Made by a program: the position numbers and the translations under genes. A model generated the notes under the pieces. It was not told the origin of the DNA and did not search any database. It was given only the letters and a program-made list of their open reading frames with translations. A DNA stretch of 36,985 nt from DSUN01 sp035527715 (GTDB lineage: Bacteria; Planctomycetota; PUPC01; DSUN01): positions 1 through 36,985 of the forward strand of contig DATKZY010000178.1 in NCBI GenBank assembly GCA_035527715.1, read 5' to 3'. This document shows positions 1 to 8,013 of this stretch, in pieces; within the stretch, counting starts at the first letter, position 1, and every line of letters begins with the position of its first letter.

Positions 1-10
1 CTGTGTCGTC

Positions 11-29
11 CACAGGCGGGACGCCTGTG
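11..29. repeat. Short dispersed palindrome (CACAGGC family)
   Basis: Seven-base inverted repeat CACAGGC / GCCTGTG around a GGGAC loop. The same architecture (6-8 bp G+C arms, 3-6 nt loop) recurs at 2540-2559, 21140-21158 and 27502-27522, so it is a dispersed family rather than a single terminator. Confidence 0.6.
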
Positions 30-72
30 CCACCATTCCCACCCGGGACACGACGCGGCGGCCGCGCCTCGC

Positions 73-100
73 TTGACAAGTTCGCGGGGTTCCCTATCAT
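73..100 (+). promoter_or_regulatory. Sigma70-type promoter of the sugar isomerase gene
   Basis: TTGACA at 73-78 is a perfect -35 element and TATCAT at 95-100 is a near-consensus -10, with a 16-bp spacer. Transcription would begin near 107, giving a leader of about 160 nt that contains the GGATG hairpin at 150-236 before the start codon at 268. Confidence 0.6.
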
Positions 101-149
101 AGCGTGCGAACGAGGAGCAGTCGCTCGAGTGCTGGACCGCACGAAGAGA

Positions 150-236
150 GGATGGGTGGATGGGTGGATGAATGGATGGATGAAGAGCCACGGTTTCTCT
201 GGCAATCCTCCCCTCATCCACCCATCCATTCATCCA
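150..236. repeat. GGATG-type long hairpin repeat, copy 1
   Basis: The left arm (150-183) is a run of GGATG/GGTG/GAATG units. The right arm (213-236) is its inverted complement (CATCC units), with about 30 nt between. A second copy with the same design lies at 3013-3103. The element would fold into a long hairpin in the leader of the isomerase mRNA. Both strands are open through it, so it is easily mistaken for a coding start. Confidence 0.75.
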
Positions 237-267
237 ATCCCCCGGGAGGACAGGCAAGGAGAAGAGG

Positions 268-1089
268 ATGCAGATTGGGTTCTTGACGTCGTGCATGGGG
301 AAGAAGCCGCTCGAGGAGGTGGTGGCGTTCGCCGGGAAGGCGGGCTTCGCGGCCCTCGAGGTCTCCACGGGCCATCTGCCCGCCGACCGGGCGCTCCAGG
401 AGACGTCGAAGGTCAAGGAGCTGTTCGCGGCGAACGGCGTGGGCATCTCGAGCATCGCGGCCTACAGCAACCTGCTCGACGCCGACGCGGCGAAGCGTCA
501 GGCCGCCATCGCGACGTTCAAGAAGAACATTGACGCGGCCGTGGCCGTCGGCACGCCGGTCGTGTGCACGCTGGCGGGCATGCCGGTGCCCGGCAAGAGC
601 AAAGAGCAGACGATTGCGGAGGATTTCAAGGCGGTGTTCACCCCCCTCGCGGCCTACGCGGAGGACAAGGGGATCCAGATCGCGTTCGAGAACTGGTATC
701 CGACGCTCCTCCAGCACTTCGACCTGTGGGACGCGATTCTGGCCGCCGTGCCCTCGCCGGCGATCGGGTTCAACTACGACCCGTCGCACCTGCTCTGGCA
801 GGGGATTGACTACCTGGGCGGGGTGGACCGCTACAAGGGCCGCATCTTCCACACGCACGCGAAGGACACGGAGATGAAGGCGGAGGTGTTGGCCCGCCGC
901 GGCTGCCTGGCGGGGGGCTGGTGGCGGTATGTCATCCCCGGCTACGGCAGCGTGGAGTGGGGCAAGTATGTCGGCCGCCTGCGCCAGATCGGCTACGACG
1001 GGGTGTTGAGCATCGAGCACGAGGACGGCGCCTTCTCGCCCGAGGCCGGCCTCGAGAAGGGCCTGGGCTACCTTCGCCTCTTCGTCTGA
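268..1089 (+). CDS. Sugar phosphate isomerase/epimerase (AP endonuclease 2-like TIM barrel)
   Basis: This 273-aa protein belongs to the xylose isomerase-like TIM-barrel family, whose members isomerise or epimerise sugars, keto-sugars or inositols with a divalent metal. The expected metal ligands are visible: Glu141 in AFENW, Asp171 and His174 in YDPSH, the HTH pair around 195-197 and Glu250 in SIEHED. The length is typical and there is no signal peptide, so it is cytoplasmic. The ATG follows AAGGAG at about 7 nt and a strong promoter at 73-100. Such genes usually work with Gfo/Idh/MocA dehydrogenases in sugar catabolism, and three of those lie at the other end of the window. The substrate cannot be read from the sequence. 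Confidence 0.9.
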   Translation: MQIGFLTSCMGKKPLEEVVAFAGKAGFAALEVSTGHLPADRALQETSKVKELFAANGVGISSIAAYSNLLDADAAKRQAAIATFKKNIDAAVAVGTPVVCTLAGMPVPGKSKEQTIAEDFKAVFTPLAAYAEDKGIQIAFENWYPTLLQHFDLWDAILAAVPSPAIGFNYDPSHLLWQGIDYLGGVDRYKGRIFHTHAKDTEMKAEVLARRGCLAGGWWRYVIPGYGSVEWGKYVGRLRQIGYDGVLSIEHEDGAFSPEAGLEKGLGYLRLFV

Positions 1090-1105
1090 GATACGCCGCG
1101 ACAGG

Positions 1106-1133
1106 CCAGGCGCACCCGCCCAGGTGCGCCTGG
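1106..1133. terminator. Strong hairpin after the isomerase gene
   Basis: An 11-bp perfect stem CCAGGCGCACC / GGTGCGCCTGG with loop CGCCCA begins 17 nt after the stop codon. There is no T-tract, so it may be an attenuating or stabilising hairpin, or one more dispersed palindrome, rather than a classical terminator. Confidence 0.4.
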
Positions 1134-1181
1134 CTCCCCCTTGTGTGCCCGCTCGTTCGGGCCGGAACGGAGGAGAGGCAC

Positions 1182-2234
1182 ATGACCCAGCAGCGCCGTC
1201 GCCGGTGGCCTCGCTTGAGGGGAATAGGTTTCGTCGGCGCGCTCGCCGCGGCGTGCCTGGCCGCCGCGGGCGACGACTACTCGGAGAAGGATTTCGGCCT
1301 GCGCCTGGCCTCGGCATTCATCCGCTTCACCGAGGTCTCCGTCGCCGGGGGCCAAACGGTCGCCAACCGCCTCTCATCGGCGATCAACCCCGCGTCGGTG
1401 GCGTGGACCCCGCTGCCCTTCAAGTGGGGCGTCATCCCCGCCGGCTACTACTCCCAGGTGGACCTCGATAACGGCACGCGGGTCCACGTCAGCGGCGAGT
1501 CCGTGACCTGGGACACGAAGCGGTGGGGGGTCATCCAGCCCACGCTGAGCCAGATCCGTGCGAACCGCGAGACCACGCGCCAGGGACTCGTCTTCAACTA
1601 CGACGTGGACATCGCCCAGGTGCAGTGGGGGAAGCGGTGGGGCGACTGGGCCTTCGGCGTCGCGCTCAACTACGCCCGAGCCAACGTGGCATTCGACATG
1701 CCGACGCCGGTGGGCAAGCTGCGCGTCTCGGACACCGACGCGAAGAGCTATCGCGTGCGGCTGGGCGCCCTTCACAAGCCCGCCGACAAGTGGCTCCTGG
1801 GCCTGGTAATGGAATATGGCACCGCGCCGTATCGCGGCACGGCCATCGCCATGACCCCGTTCGGCCCGATCCCCGTGAAGCTAGAGGGCACCCAGCAGCA
1901 GGCCATCCTGAGGCCGGGGGTTTCCTACGAGTACGCCCCGCTCTCCACGGCGTACTTCGACTATCAGCTCGGGCACTACTGGAGCGAGCGCGGCACCCTC
2001 AACCACCACCTGTTCACGGCGGGCGTTGACCATCGCCTGCTCCAGCCGCTGTTCGTGCGGGCCGCGGTGTCGGCCGATGCGCGCGGCAACGTCGCCACCA
2101 CCGTGGGCATCGGGGTGTTCTTCTCCCGCTACGCGTCGCTCGACCTCAGTTGCCATCGTCATCCGCTGCCTGAGCTGCGGCCGGAGTTTGGCCAGGCGGA
2201 TGTTGTGCAAGCCGTGTTCAATGTGAGGTTCTGA
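1182..2234 (+). CDS. Putative outer-membrane beta-barrel protein
   Basis: A 350-aa exported protein of no family I can name. The N-terminus is very basic (five Arg in the first ten residues) and is followed by a hydrophobic stretch ending in an Ala-rich cleavage region near residues 28-34. The mature part is rich in alternating aromatic/polar strands separated by short turns. The chain ends in FNVRF, with the C-terminal Phe and alternating hydrophobics expected of a BAM recognition signal. This points to an outer-membrane barrel, perhaps a transporter or a structural protein. The ATG is chosen because GGAGGAG lies just upstream; the longer open frame to the left overlaps the isomerase gene in another frame. 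The 92-nt gap and same strand allow co-transcription with the isomerase. Confidence 0.65.
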   Translation: MTQQRRRRWPRLRGIGFVGALAAACLAAAGDDYSEKDFGLRLASAFIRFTEVSVAGGQTVANRLSSAINPASVAWTPLPFKWGVIPAGYYSQVDLDNGTRVHVSGESVTWDTKRWGVIQPTLSQIRANRETTRQGLVFNYDVDIAQVQWGKRWGDWAFGVALNYARANVAFDMPTPVGKLRVSDTDAKSYRVRLGALHKPADKWLLGLVMEYGTAPYRGTAIAMTPFGPIPVKLEGTQQQAILRPGVSYEYAPLSTAYFDYQLGHYWSERGTLNHHLFTAGVDHRLLQPLFVRAAVSADARGNVATTVGIGVFFSRYASLDLSCHRHPLPELRPEFGQADVVQAVFNVRF

Positions 2235-2268
2235 CCGCGTTGTCGCGTCGCGCGTCCATTCTGGCGGC

Positions 2269-2295
2269 GGCCCTCGCGGGCCTGCCGCGAGGGCC
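2269..2295. terminator. Hairpin between convergent genes (possible bidirectional terminator)
   Basis: Perfect 11-bp stem GGCCCTCGCGG / CCGCGAGGGCC with a 5-nt loop, lying between the stop codons of the convergent outer-membrane gene (+) and the methyltransferase gene (-). It has no clear T-run. The position favours a bidirectional stop. Confidence 0.45.
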
Positions 2296-2333
2296 GGGCA
2301 ACCGGCCTCCGCGCACCCCCTGGCCGGCCACGC

Positions 2334-4250
2334 TCAAACAGGCCCGTTGCCAAGTCCCTCTTCCTGTCCCGCGAGGAGACGCCGGAACTGCTTGAAGCCC
2401 ATCGGGACCCGGCTGCCTTGCACCAGGAAGTGGGCGATGGTGAGGGAGTAGAGCTTGCGGGGGTCGCGGGTGCCCGCGGGGTCGGCGAGAATACCTTGGA
2501 GGAAGGCCGTGACGTCGGCCTCGGTGGCAGCCTGGCCACGCGGGGCAGGGACGCCCCGCCCACAGGGCAGACAGGTCACGACCAAGTCGTGGGTCACGGC
2601 GCCCTCGGCGGTGAACTGCTTGAAGCTCTGGTTTGGCCCCTTGTCGAAGGTGACGGCCGACTCGACGGCGAGGCCGGCGTCGTCAATGGCGTTCTGAAGG
2701 GCGCGCCAGACTTCGGCCGACGTGTTGTGGAAGACGATGCTGAAGCGCCCGCCCGGCCGCAGCACCCGGCGCACCTCGGCGAACGCCGCGGCCATCATCC
2801 GCTGATAGTCGTCCACGCTCTTGCGCTGCGTGCGGCTCACGATGGCCTCGTCGGGCACGTGGGTGCGCACGCCGAGCCACGATTCCCATAGCAGGTTCAG
2901 CTCGGAGTAGGCGATGTTCGAGCCGAAGGGCGGGTCGGTGAAGGCGTAGTCAATGCTGGCGTCGGGGATGTTGCTCAAATCCGTCGCGCTCTGCGTCGAA
3001 ATGCGGACGAGGGGATGATTGGATGAATGGATGAATGGATGACTGGATGAATCAGCTTTCCTGTTCTGACATTCATCCACGCATCCACTCATCCATCCAT
3101 CCACTTCCCCCCGAGTGAGAGACGGCGAAACGCGATAGTAGCGAACGGCGTCGGCCACCTTCCGCTGAACGAGGGCGAGGACGTTGAGCTCGGGGTGGAA
3201 GCCGGGGATGTACATGGTGCCGAGGATGGGGCCGGGGGCCGCGCCGAGGGCAGGGATGTACTTGTTGGTGCGCGAGGCGCGGGGCATGGCGCCGGTGAGG
3301 CAGAAGAAGAGCTGGTGGCGGCATTCGAGGCCGGGCAGCGTGGCCACGGTGTGCCACAGGGTCGCGATGGCCCGCAGGTTGCGGCGGGTGAAGAGCTGGT
3401 CCACGCGCGAGATGCCTTGCTTGTGGACGCGGGCGATCTCGTCGCCGCGCTTGGGGATCGGCGTGCGGGGGTGGGGGAAGCGTGCCTGCCAGTCGCCCTC
3501 GCCGGCGGCGCGGGCGAGGCGGGCGTCGGCTCGCGAGGGCGGGGCCTCCTGGCGGCCGCAGCCGCCCGCGCACTGGTAGGAGAGGAGGACGGGGACGGGG
3601 TTGAGGCGCGACCACTTGTCCTTGCGCGCCTCGCGGGCGCACGCCGGGCACGCGATGGCGGCGGCGACGCGGCGCCCCTGGCGGGCGACGTCCCAGAGGA
3701 TGAAGCTCTGCCGGCAGTCCGGGCAGGCGTAGCGGTCGCTCCAGACCGTGTAGGCGATTGTGGCCGGTCCGCCGCAGGCGCGGCAGCGGGTGGCGTAGAG
3801 GGGCTCGAGCTCGGGCCGCACGGCGTCGAGCACTCGGTCGGCCTCGCGCGCGAGCTGGTTGGGGTCGGCCTGGGCGCTGTAGTTGGCTGCGATGAAGGTG
3901 GCCGCGGGCGAGAGGTCCACGAGCACGGCGCGGCGGCCCGCCTGGAGCGCGGCCACGCCCGTCATCCCCGAGCCGCAGAAGGGGTCGAGCACCACGTTGC
4001 CCGGGCGCGAGTAGCGCTCGATGAAGGGCGCGATGCCCTCGGGCGGCACCTTGGTGTGGTACGAGTGGGCGCGGTAGGCGGCGGAGGTCTTGGCCACGAC
4101 GATCTCGGGAAAGGGGACATTCAACTTCTTGCGGCGAAAAGCAGAATGTCCCCTTTTCCTCAGGAAGTCGGCGAGGGCGGGGTTGACGCCGACGGTGTAG
4201 ACGGGCGGCAGGCTCAGCTCGGGCGGCTCGTAGTCGGGGAAGGGGCTCAC
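2334..4250 (-). CDS. Site-specific DNA methyltransferase (N4-cytosine/N6-adenine type) with zinc ribbons
   Basis: A 638-aa SAM-dependent DNA amino-methyltransferase. Motif I DPFCGSG is near residue 88, followed by the acidic end of the next strand (VLVDLSP), and catalytic motif IV is TDPPFGS near 437. Between them lie two Cys-rich modules, CRACG..CPDC (about 155-180) and CPAC..CAGGCG (about 195-230), probably zinc ribbons used in DNA recognition. The GTG start overlaps the dnaE stop codon (GTGA), so translation is probably coupled to dnaE. Open reading continues upstream only inside dnaE in another frame. Three unrelated palindromic repeats interrupt the family sequence in frame, at residues of about 31-47, 382-412 and 564-570. 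No endonuclease gene is adjacent, so it may be an orphan methylase. Modification type and site are unknown. Confidence 0.85.
   Translation of the reverse strand: MSPFPDYEPPELSLPPVYTVGVNPALADFLRKRGHSAFRRKKLNVPFPEIVVAKTSAAYRAHSYHTKVPPEGIAPFIERYSRPGNVVLDPFCGSGMTGVAALQAGRRAVLVDLSPAATFIAANYSAQADPNQLAREADRVLDAVRPELEPLYATRCRACGGPATIAYTVWSDRYACPDCRQSFILWDVARQGRRVAAAIACPACAREARKDKWSRLNPVPVLLSYQCAGGCGRQEAPPSRADARLARAAGEGDWQARFPHPRTPIPKRGDEIARVHKQGISRVDQLFTRRNLRAIATLWHTVATLPGLECRHQLFFCLTGAMPRASRTNKYIPALGAAPGPILGTMYIPGFHPELNVLALVQRKVADAVRYYRVSPSLTRGEVDGWMSGCVDECQNRKADSSSHPFIHSSNHPLVRISTQSATDLSNIPDASIDYAFTDPPFGSNIAYSELNLLWESWLGVRTHVPDEAIVSRTQRKSVDDYQRMMAAAFAEVRRVLRPGGRFSIVFHNTSAEVWRALQNAIDDAGLAVESAVTFDKGPNQSFKQFTAEGAVTHDLVVTCLPCGRGVPAPRGQAATEADVTAFLQGILADPAGTRDPRKLYSLTIAHFLVQGSRVPMGFKQFRRLLAGQEEGLGNGPV
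2540..2559. repeat. Short dispersed palindrome inside the methyltransferase gene
   Basis: GCGGGGC / GCCCCGC around AGGGAC, the same design as the palindrome at 11-29. It is read in frame by the methyltransferase (PCGRGVPAPRG, about residues 563-573) in a stretch that looks like an insert. Confidence 0.55.
3013..3103. repeat. GGATG-type long hairpin repeat, copy 2, inside the methyltransferase gene
   Basis: Left arm 3013-3052 is built of GGATGA(A/C)T units and the inverted right arm is at 3072-3103. It is the same element type as at 150-236. It lies in frame within the methyltransferase, adding about 30 Trp/Asp/His/Ser-rich residues just before the catalytic DPPF block. Confidence 0.8.
4110..4156. 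repeat. GGGGACATTC palindrome inside the methyltransferase gene
   Basis: A 13-bp perfect inverted repeat, AAAGGGGACATTC (4110-4122) and GAATGTCCCCTTT (4144-4156), with a 21-nt loop. It resembles REP palindromes mobilised by IS200-like (RAYT) transposases. It is translated in frame near the methyltransferase N-terminus as a Lys/Arg-rich segment (residues of about 31-47). Confidence 0.7.
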
Positions 4251-7200
4251 TGGTGTCTCGCGCCGGAGTATTGCCGCCTGCGGGGCCGTTGGCCGCCATT
4301 GCCGTTGCCGTCGCCATTGCCGTTGCGGCGTGGACGGAAGCGGACGCGGTCGCGCCCGATGAGCTGGAGGGCGGCGTCGAGAAGCTCGCGCGACGGCTCG
4401 ATGCGCAGGGCGACGCCGGCTCGCACGACGTAGGCCCCCTCGTCGGGGAAGCGGATGCGGACGTAGACGGGCAACTGGCCGTTGTGCGAGGCGCACAGGT
4501 CGCGGAGCGCCGTGAGCGTGGCCTCGTTGGCCGCCTCGGGGTCCATCTCCACGACCATGCTGCCGGCGAGAATGGCGTGGGCGCGCTCGATGGGCACGAC
4601 CTCCTGGGCTCGGAGGGTCGGCTCGTTGCCCCGAAAGTCCACGCGGCCCTTGATGAAGACGATGGCGTCCTTCTGGAGGAACTTGCCGTACTGGGCGAAC
4701 TCCTGGGCGAACACGACGCCGGTGGCGGAGCCCTCGAGGTCGGCCAGCTCGTAGCGCGCCCAGCGCTGGCCCTGGAACTTGCCCTTGCGGGTGACGCTGA
4801 CCCGCACGCTGTCCACGATGCCACCGACGACGACCTCGGTGCCGTCCTCCTGCTGGGCGAGCTGGGCGGTGGTGGCGGTGGCGTACATCCCCAGCACGTC
4901 CTCGTGCTCCTGGAGCGGGTGGCCCGAGACGTAGAAGCCCAACAGGTCCTTCTCCCAGCTCTGCTGCTCGCGCAGCGGCACGTCGGCGACGTCGGGGAGC
5001 TGCTCCTCGGCGGGCGACTGCTTGTCGCCCAGGAGGTCGAAGAGGCTGGCCTGCCCCCGCGAGCGGTCCTGCTGTGCAGTGGCGCCGACCTGGAGAGCGC
5101 GGTCGAGGGCGGCGAGGAGCTGGCCGCGCGCGCCGGCGAGGGAGTCGCAGGCGCCGCACTTGATGAGGGCTTCGAGGGCGGCGCGGGTCACGAGACGCCC
5201 GTCGCAGCGCTCGCACAGGTCGAAGAGCGAGCGGAAGGGTCCGCCCTGCTCGCGCGCGGCGGCGAGGGCCTCGGCCGTCTTGTCGCCGAGGTTCTTGATG
5301 GCGCCCATGCCGAAGCGGATGCGGCCCCCCTCGGCGCGGAAGTCGTTGTAGCTCGCATTGATGTCGGGCGGCAGCACGCCGATGCCGTGGGCCTTGGCGT
5401 CCTTGACGAAGGCGTTGACCTGGTCGCGGTTCGAGCGCTCGCAGGTCATCGAGGCGGCGAAGAACTGCACGGGGTAGTGGGCGCGCAGGTAGGCCATGCG
5501 GTAGGCGAGGTAGGCGTAGGCGGTGGAGTGGGCCTTGTTGAAGCCGTAGCCGGCGAAGAACTCGATGAGATCGTAGATGGCGATGGCGGTCTTCTCGTCG
5601 AGGCCGCGGGCGACCGAGCCCTCGATGAAGGCGTCGCGGCCCTTCTTGATCTTGTCCTCTCGCTTCTTGCTGATCGCCTTGATCATCGAGAGGGCCTCGC
5701 CCATGGACATGCCGCCGATGTCGTGGGCGAGCTGCATGATCTGTTCCTGGTACACGATCAGGCCGTAGGTGCCCTTGAGGTAGGGCTCGAGCTTCGGGTG
5801 CAGGTAGGTGATCGGCTCGCGGCCGTGCTTGCAGTTGATGAACTTGTCCATCATCCCGCTCATCAGCGGGCCGGGCCGGTAGTAGGCCACGATGGCGATG
5901 ATGTCCTCGATGGAGTCGGGCTTGGCGCGCGTGAGCAGGCTGCGCATGCCCTGCGAGGCGAACTGGAACACGCCCTCGGTCTCGCCGCGCTTCAGGAGCT
6001 CGTAGGTCTCGGCGTCGTCGAGCGGGATCTTCGTGAGGTCGAGGCGCTCGCCCGTCTCCTGCTCCACGAGGTCGAGGATCTCGTGGCAGATGGTGAGGCT
6101 GCGCAGGCCCAGGAAGTCCATCTTCAGCAGGCCGATGGCCTCGACGTCCTCGAAGACGAACTGGGTGGTGACGGTTTCGCCGGTCTTGCACAGGGGCAGG
6201 TGCTCGGTGAGGGGCCGGTCGGAGATGACGACGCCGGCGGCGTGGGTCGAGGCGTGGCGGCACAGGCCCTCGAGGCGCATCGCCACGTCGAGGAGCTTGT
6301 GGATCCGGGGGTCGTCCGTGTAGCGCTTCTGGAGCTCGGGGGTCTTCTCGAGCGCCTCCTTGAGGGTGATGTGGAGGACCTCGGGCACCTCCTTGGCGAT
6401 GGCGTCTACTTCCTTGAGCGGGATGTCCATGACGCGGCCGACGTCGCGAATGGCGGCCCGGGCGCCCAGCGTTCCGAAGGTGACGATCTGCGCCACGCAG
6501 TCGGCGCCGTACTTGTTGCGCACGTAGTTCATCACCTCTTCGCGCCGCACCTCGCAGAGGTCCACGTCAATGTCGGGCGGCTCGCGCCGCTCGGGGTCGA
6601 GGAAGCGCTTGAAGAGGAGGCCGTGCTCGACGGGATTGAAGTCGGTCATCCCCAGGGCTCGGGTGATGAGGCAGCCGGCGCCCGAGCCGCGGAGGCCGAC
6701 CGGGATGTCGCGCTCGCAGGCGTACATCACGAAGTCGCGCACGATGAGGAAGTAGCTGGCGTAGGCCATCTCCTGGATGATGGCCAGCTCCTCCTCGAGG
6801 CGGGCCGTCATCTCGGCGGGGGGCTTGCCGCCGTACATCCCGCGCAGGCCCTCCGTGGCCAGCTTGCGCAGGTGCTCGTCGTTCGTCATCGTGCCCGAGT
6901 CGAAGGGCGGGAAGTGCCGCTTCGAGAAGTCGAGCTTCACGTGGCAGCGCTCGGCGATGGCCAGGGTGTTGGCGAGGGCCTCGGGCAGGTCCTTGAAGCG
7001 CTCGGCCATCTCCTGGGCCGACGCGAAGTAGAACTGGTCGGTGCCGAACGACATGCGGTCCTCGTCGGTCACCAGCTTGCCCGTGTTGATGCACAGCAGC
7101 ACGTCGTGGGCCGCGGAGTCCTCGCGGCGCAGGTAATGAATGTCGTTGGTGGCGACCAGGGGCACGCCGAGGTCGCGGGCGATGACGATCTCGCCGCGGT

Positions 7201-7774
7201 TGACGACGCGCTGCTCGTCGAGGCCGTTCTCCTGGACCTCGAGGTAGTAGCGCCCGTCGCCGAACAGCTCGCGGTACTGCGAGACGACGTCGCGGGCCAC
7301 GCTCCCGCGGTCGGCCAGGATGTGGTGGGCGACCTCGGACTTCAGGCAGCCGCTGAGGCAGATGAGGCCGTCGCTGTGCTTTTGGAGGAGTTCCCAGTCA
7401 ATGCGGGGCTTGTAGTAGAAGCCCTCGAGGTAGGCGGCGGAGGCGAGCCGGATGAGGTTGTGCCAGCCCTGGCGGTTCTCGGCCAGCAGCGTGAGGTGGA
7501 AGGCGGCCTCCTTGATGCCGCCCGTCGGCTCGCGGTCGAAGCGGCTGCCGGGCGCCACGTAGGCCTCGTAGCCGAGGATCGGCTTGATCTTCGCCTCGGA
7601 GGCCGCCCGGTGGAACTGCACCGCCCCAAACAGGTTCCCGTGATCGGTCACCGCGACGGCGGGCATGCCGAACTGCCTGGCGGTCTCGACCAGGTCGGGA
7701 ATCTTGCACGCCCCGTCGAGGAGCGAGTAGTGGCTGTGGACATGGAGATGCACGAACGTATCGCTTGAGGCCAT
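4247..7774 (-). CDS. dnaE: DNA polymerase III subunit alpha
   Basis: The replicative polymerase alpha chain, 1175 aa, close to the usual DnaE length. The N-terminal PHP domain begins at once (HLHVHSHYSLLDG, His9/11/13, then TDHGN). The polymerase palm carries DIDVD at residues 401-405, matching the two catalytic Asp, and KMDFLGL supplies the third. The RHASTHAAG block, the helix-hairpin-helix region and a C-terminal OB fold (about 990-1080) follow. The extreme C-terminus is a low-complexity Gly/Asn/Arg tail. The ATG at 7774 is preferred over one seven codons upstream because AGGAGG sits 5 nt before it. A consensus promoter lies at 7952-7980, and a long palindrome sits in the leader. The stop codon overlaps the methyltransferase start. 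Confidence 0.97.
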   Translation of the reverse strand: MASSDTFVHLHVHSHYSLLDGACKIPDLVETARQFGMPAVAVTDHGNLFGAVQFHRAASEAKIKPILGYEAYVAPGSRFDREPTGGIKEAAFHLTLLAENRQGWHNLIRLASAAYLEGFYYKPRIDWELLQKHSDGLICLSGCLKSEVAHHILADRGSVARDVVSQYRELFGDGRYYLEVQENGLDEQRVVNRGEIVIARDLGVPLVATNDIHYLRREDSAAHDVLLCINTGKLVTDEDRMSFGTDQFYFASAQEMAERFKDLPEALANTLAIAERCHVKLDFSKRHFPPFDSGTMTNDEHLRKLATEGLRGMYGGKPPAEMTARLEEELAIIQEMAYASYFLIVRDFVMYACERDIPVGLRGSGAGCLITRALGMTDFNPVEHGLLFKRFLDPERREPPDIDVDLCEVRREEVMNYVRNKYGADCVAQIVTFGTLGARAAIRDVGRVMDIPLKEVDAIAKEVPEVLHITLKEALEKTPELQKRYTDDPRIHKLLDVAMRLEGLCRHASTHAAGVVISDRPLTEHLPLCKTGETVTTQFVFEDVEAIGLLKMDFLGLRSLTICHEILDLVEQETGERLDLTKIPLDDAETYELLKRGETEGVFQFASQGMRSLLTRAKPDSIEDIIAIVAYYRPGPLMSGMMDKFINCKHGREPITYLHPKLEPYLKGTYGLIVYQEQIMQLAHDIGGMSMGEALSMIKAISKKREDKIKKGRDAFIEGSVARGLDEKTAIAIYDLIEFFAGYGFNKAHSTAYAYLAYRMAYLRAHYPVQFFAASMTCERSNRDQVNAFVKDAKAHGIGVLPPDINASYNDFRAEGGRIRFGMGAIKNLGDKTAEALAAAREQGGPFRSLFDLCERCDGRLVTRAALEALIKCGACDSLAGARGQLLAALDRALQVGATAQQDRSRGQASLFDLLGDKQSPAEEQLPDVADVPLREQQSWEKDLLGFYVSGHPLQEHEDVLGMYATATTAQLAQQEDGTEVVVGGIVDSVRVSVTRKGKFQGQRWARYELADLEGSATGVVFAQEFAQYGKFLQKDAIVFIKGRVDFRGNEPTLRAQEVVPIERAHAILAGSMVVEMDPEAANEATLTALRDLCASHNGQLPVYVRIRFPDEGAYVVRAGVALRIEPSRELLDAALQLIGRDRVRFRPRRNGNGDGNGNGGQRPRRRQYSGARHQ

Positions 7775-7844
7775 GGGTGCCTCCTGGCGCAGCACAAGAG
7801 CGGGTCAAGAAGACATCGGGGCGGTCCCCGACTGATCTGGGGCG

Positions 7845-7901
7845 GGGGTCACATCTTCATTTAGCACATAGCCGCCATGTGCGAAATGAAGATGTGACCC
7901 C
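7845..7901. repeat. Long perfect palindrome, GGGGTCACATCTTCA (REP/RAYT-like)
   Basis: An 18-bp perfect inverted repeat (7845-7862 with 7884-7901) encloses a nested six-base stem GCACAT / ATGTGC. The end sequence GGGGTCA..TCTTCA matches the half element at 25520-25545. It is a probable REP-like element of an IS200-type transposase family. It lies between the dnaE promoter and the dnaE start. Confidence 0.8.
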
Positions 7902-7951
7902 GCACACCAGGGGATGGGCTTCAACAGGCCCCGTCACACAACGCGTTCGGT

Positions 7952-7980
7952 AGTCTAGCGCCGCCCCGGGCCTCTGTCAA
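7952..7980 (-). promoter_or_regulatory. Sigma70-type promoter of dnaE
   Basis: On the minus strand a perfect TTGACA (plus 7975-7980) is followed after 17 bp by TAGACT (plus 7952-7957). The leader would be about 170 nt and would contain the palindrome at 7845-7901. Confidence 0.6.
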
Positions 7981-8013
7981 CACGAAAATCCGCCGGAGGC
8001 CGGGGGTTGCGCG

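Noticed and set aside
150..236. Possible CRISPR-like or minisatellite array
   Set aside because: The units are 4-8 bp, inverted rather than evenly spaced, and have no spacers of constant length.
4251..6263. N-terminal extension of the methyltransferase into dnaE
   Set aside because: The extension is an out-of-frame reading of dnaE, Arg/Pro-rich; the GTG at 4250 begins exactly at the conserved protein.
4253..7768. Very long open frame on the plus strand opposite dnaE
   Set aside because: It mirrors dnaE codon by codon in a G+C-rich gene, has Val/Ala/Gly/Leu-rich composition with no domain, and dnaE is certain.
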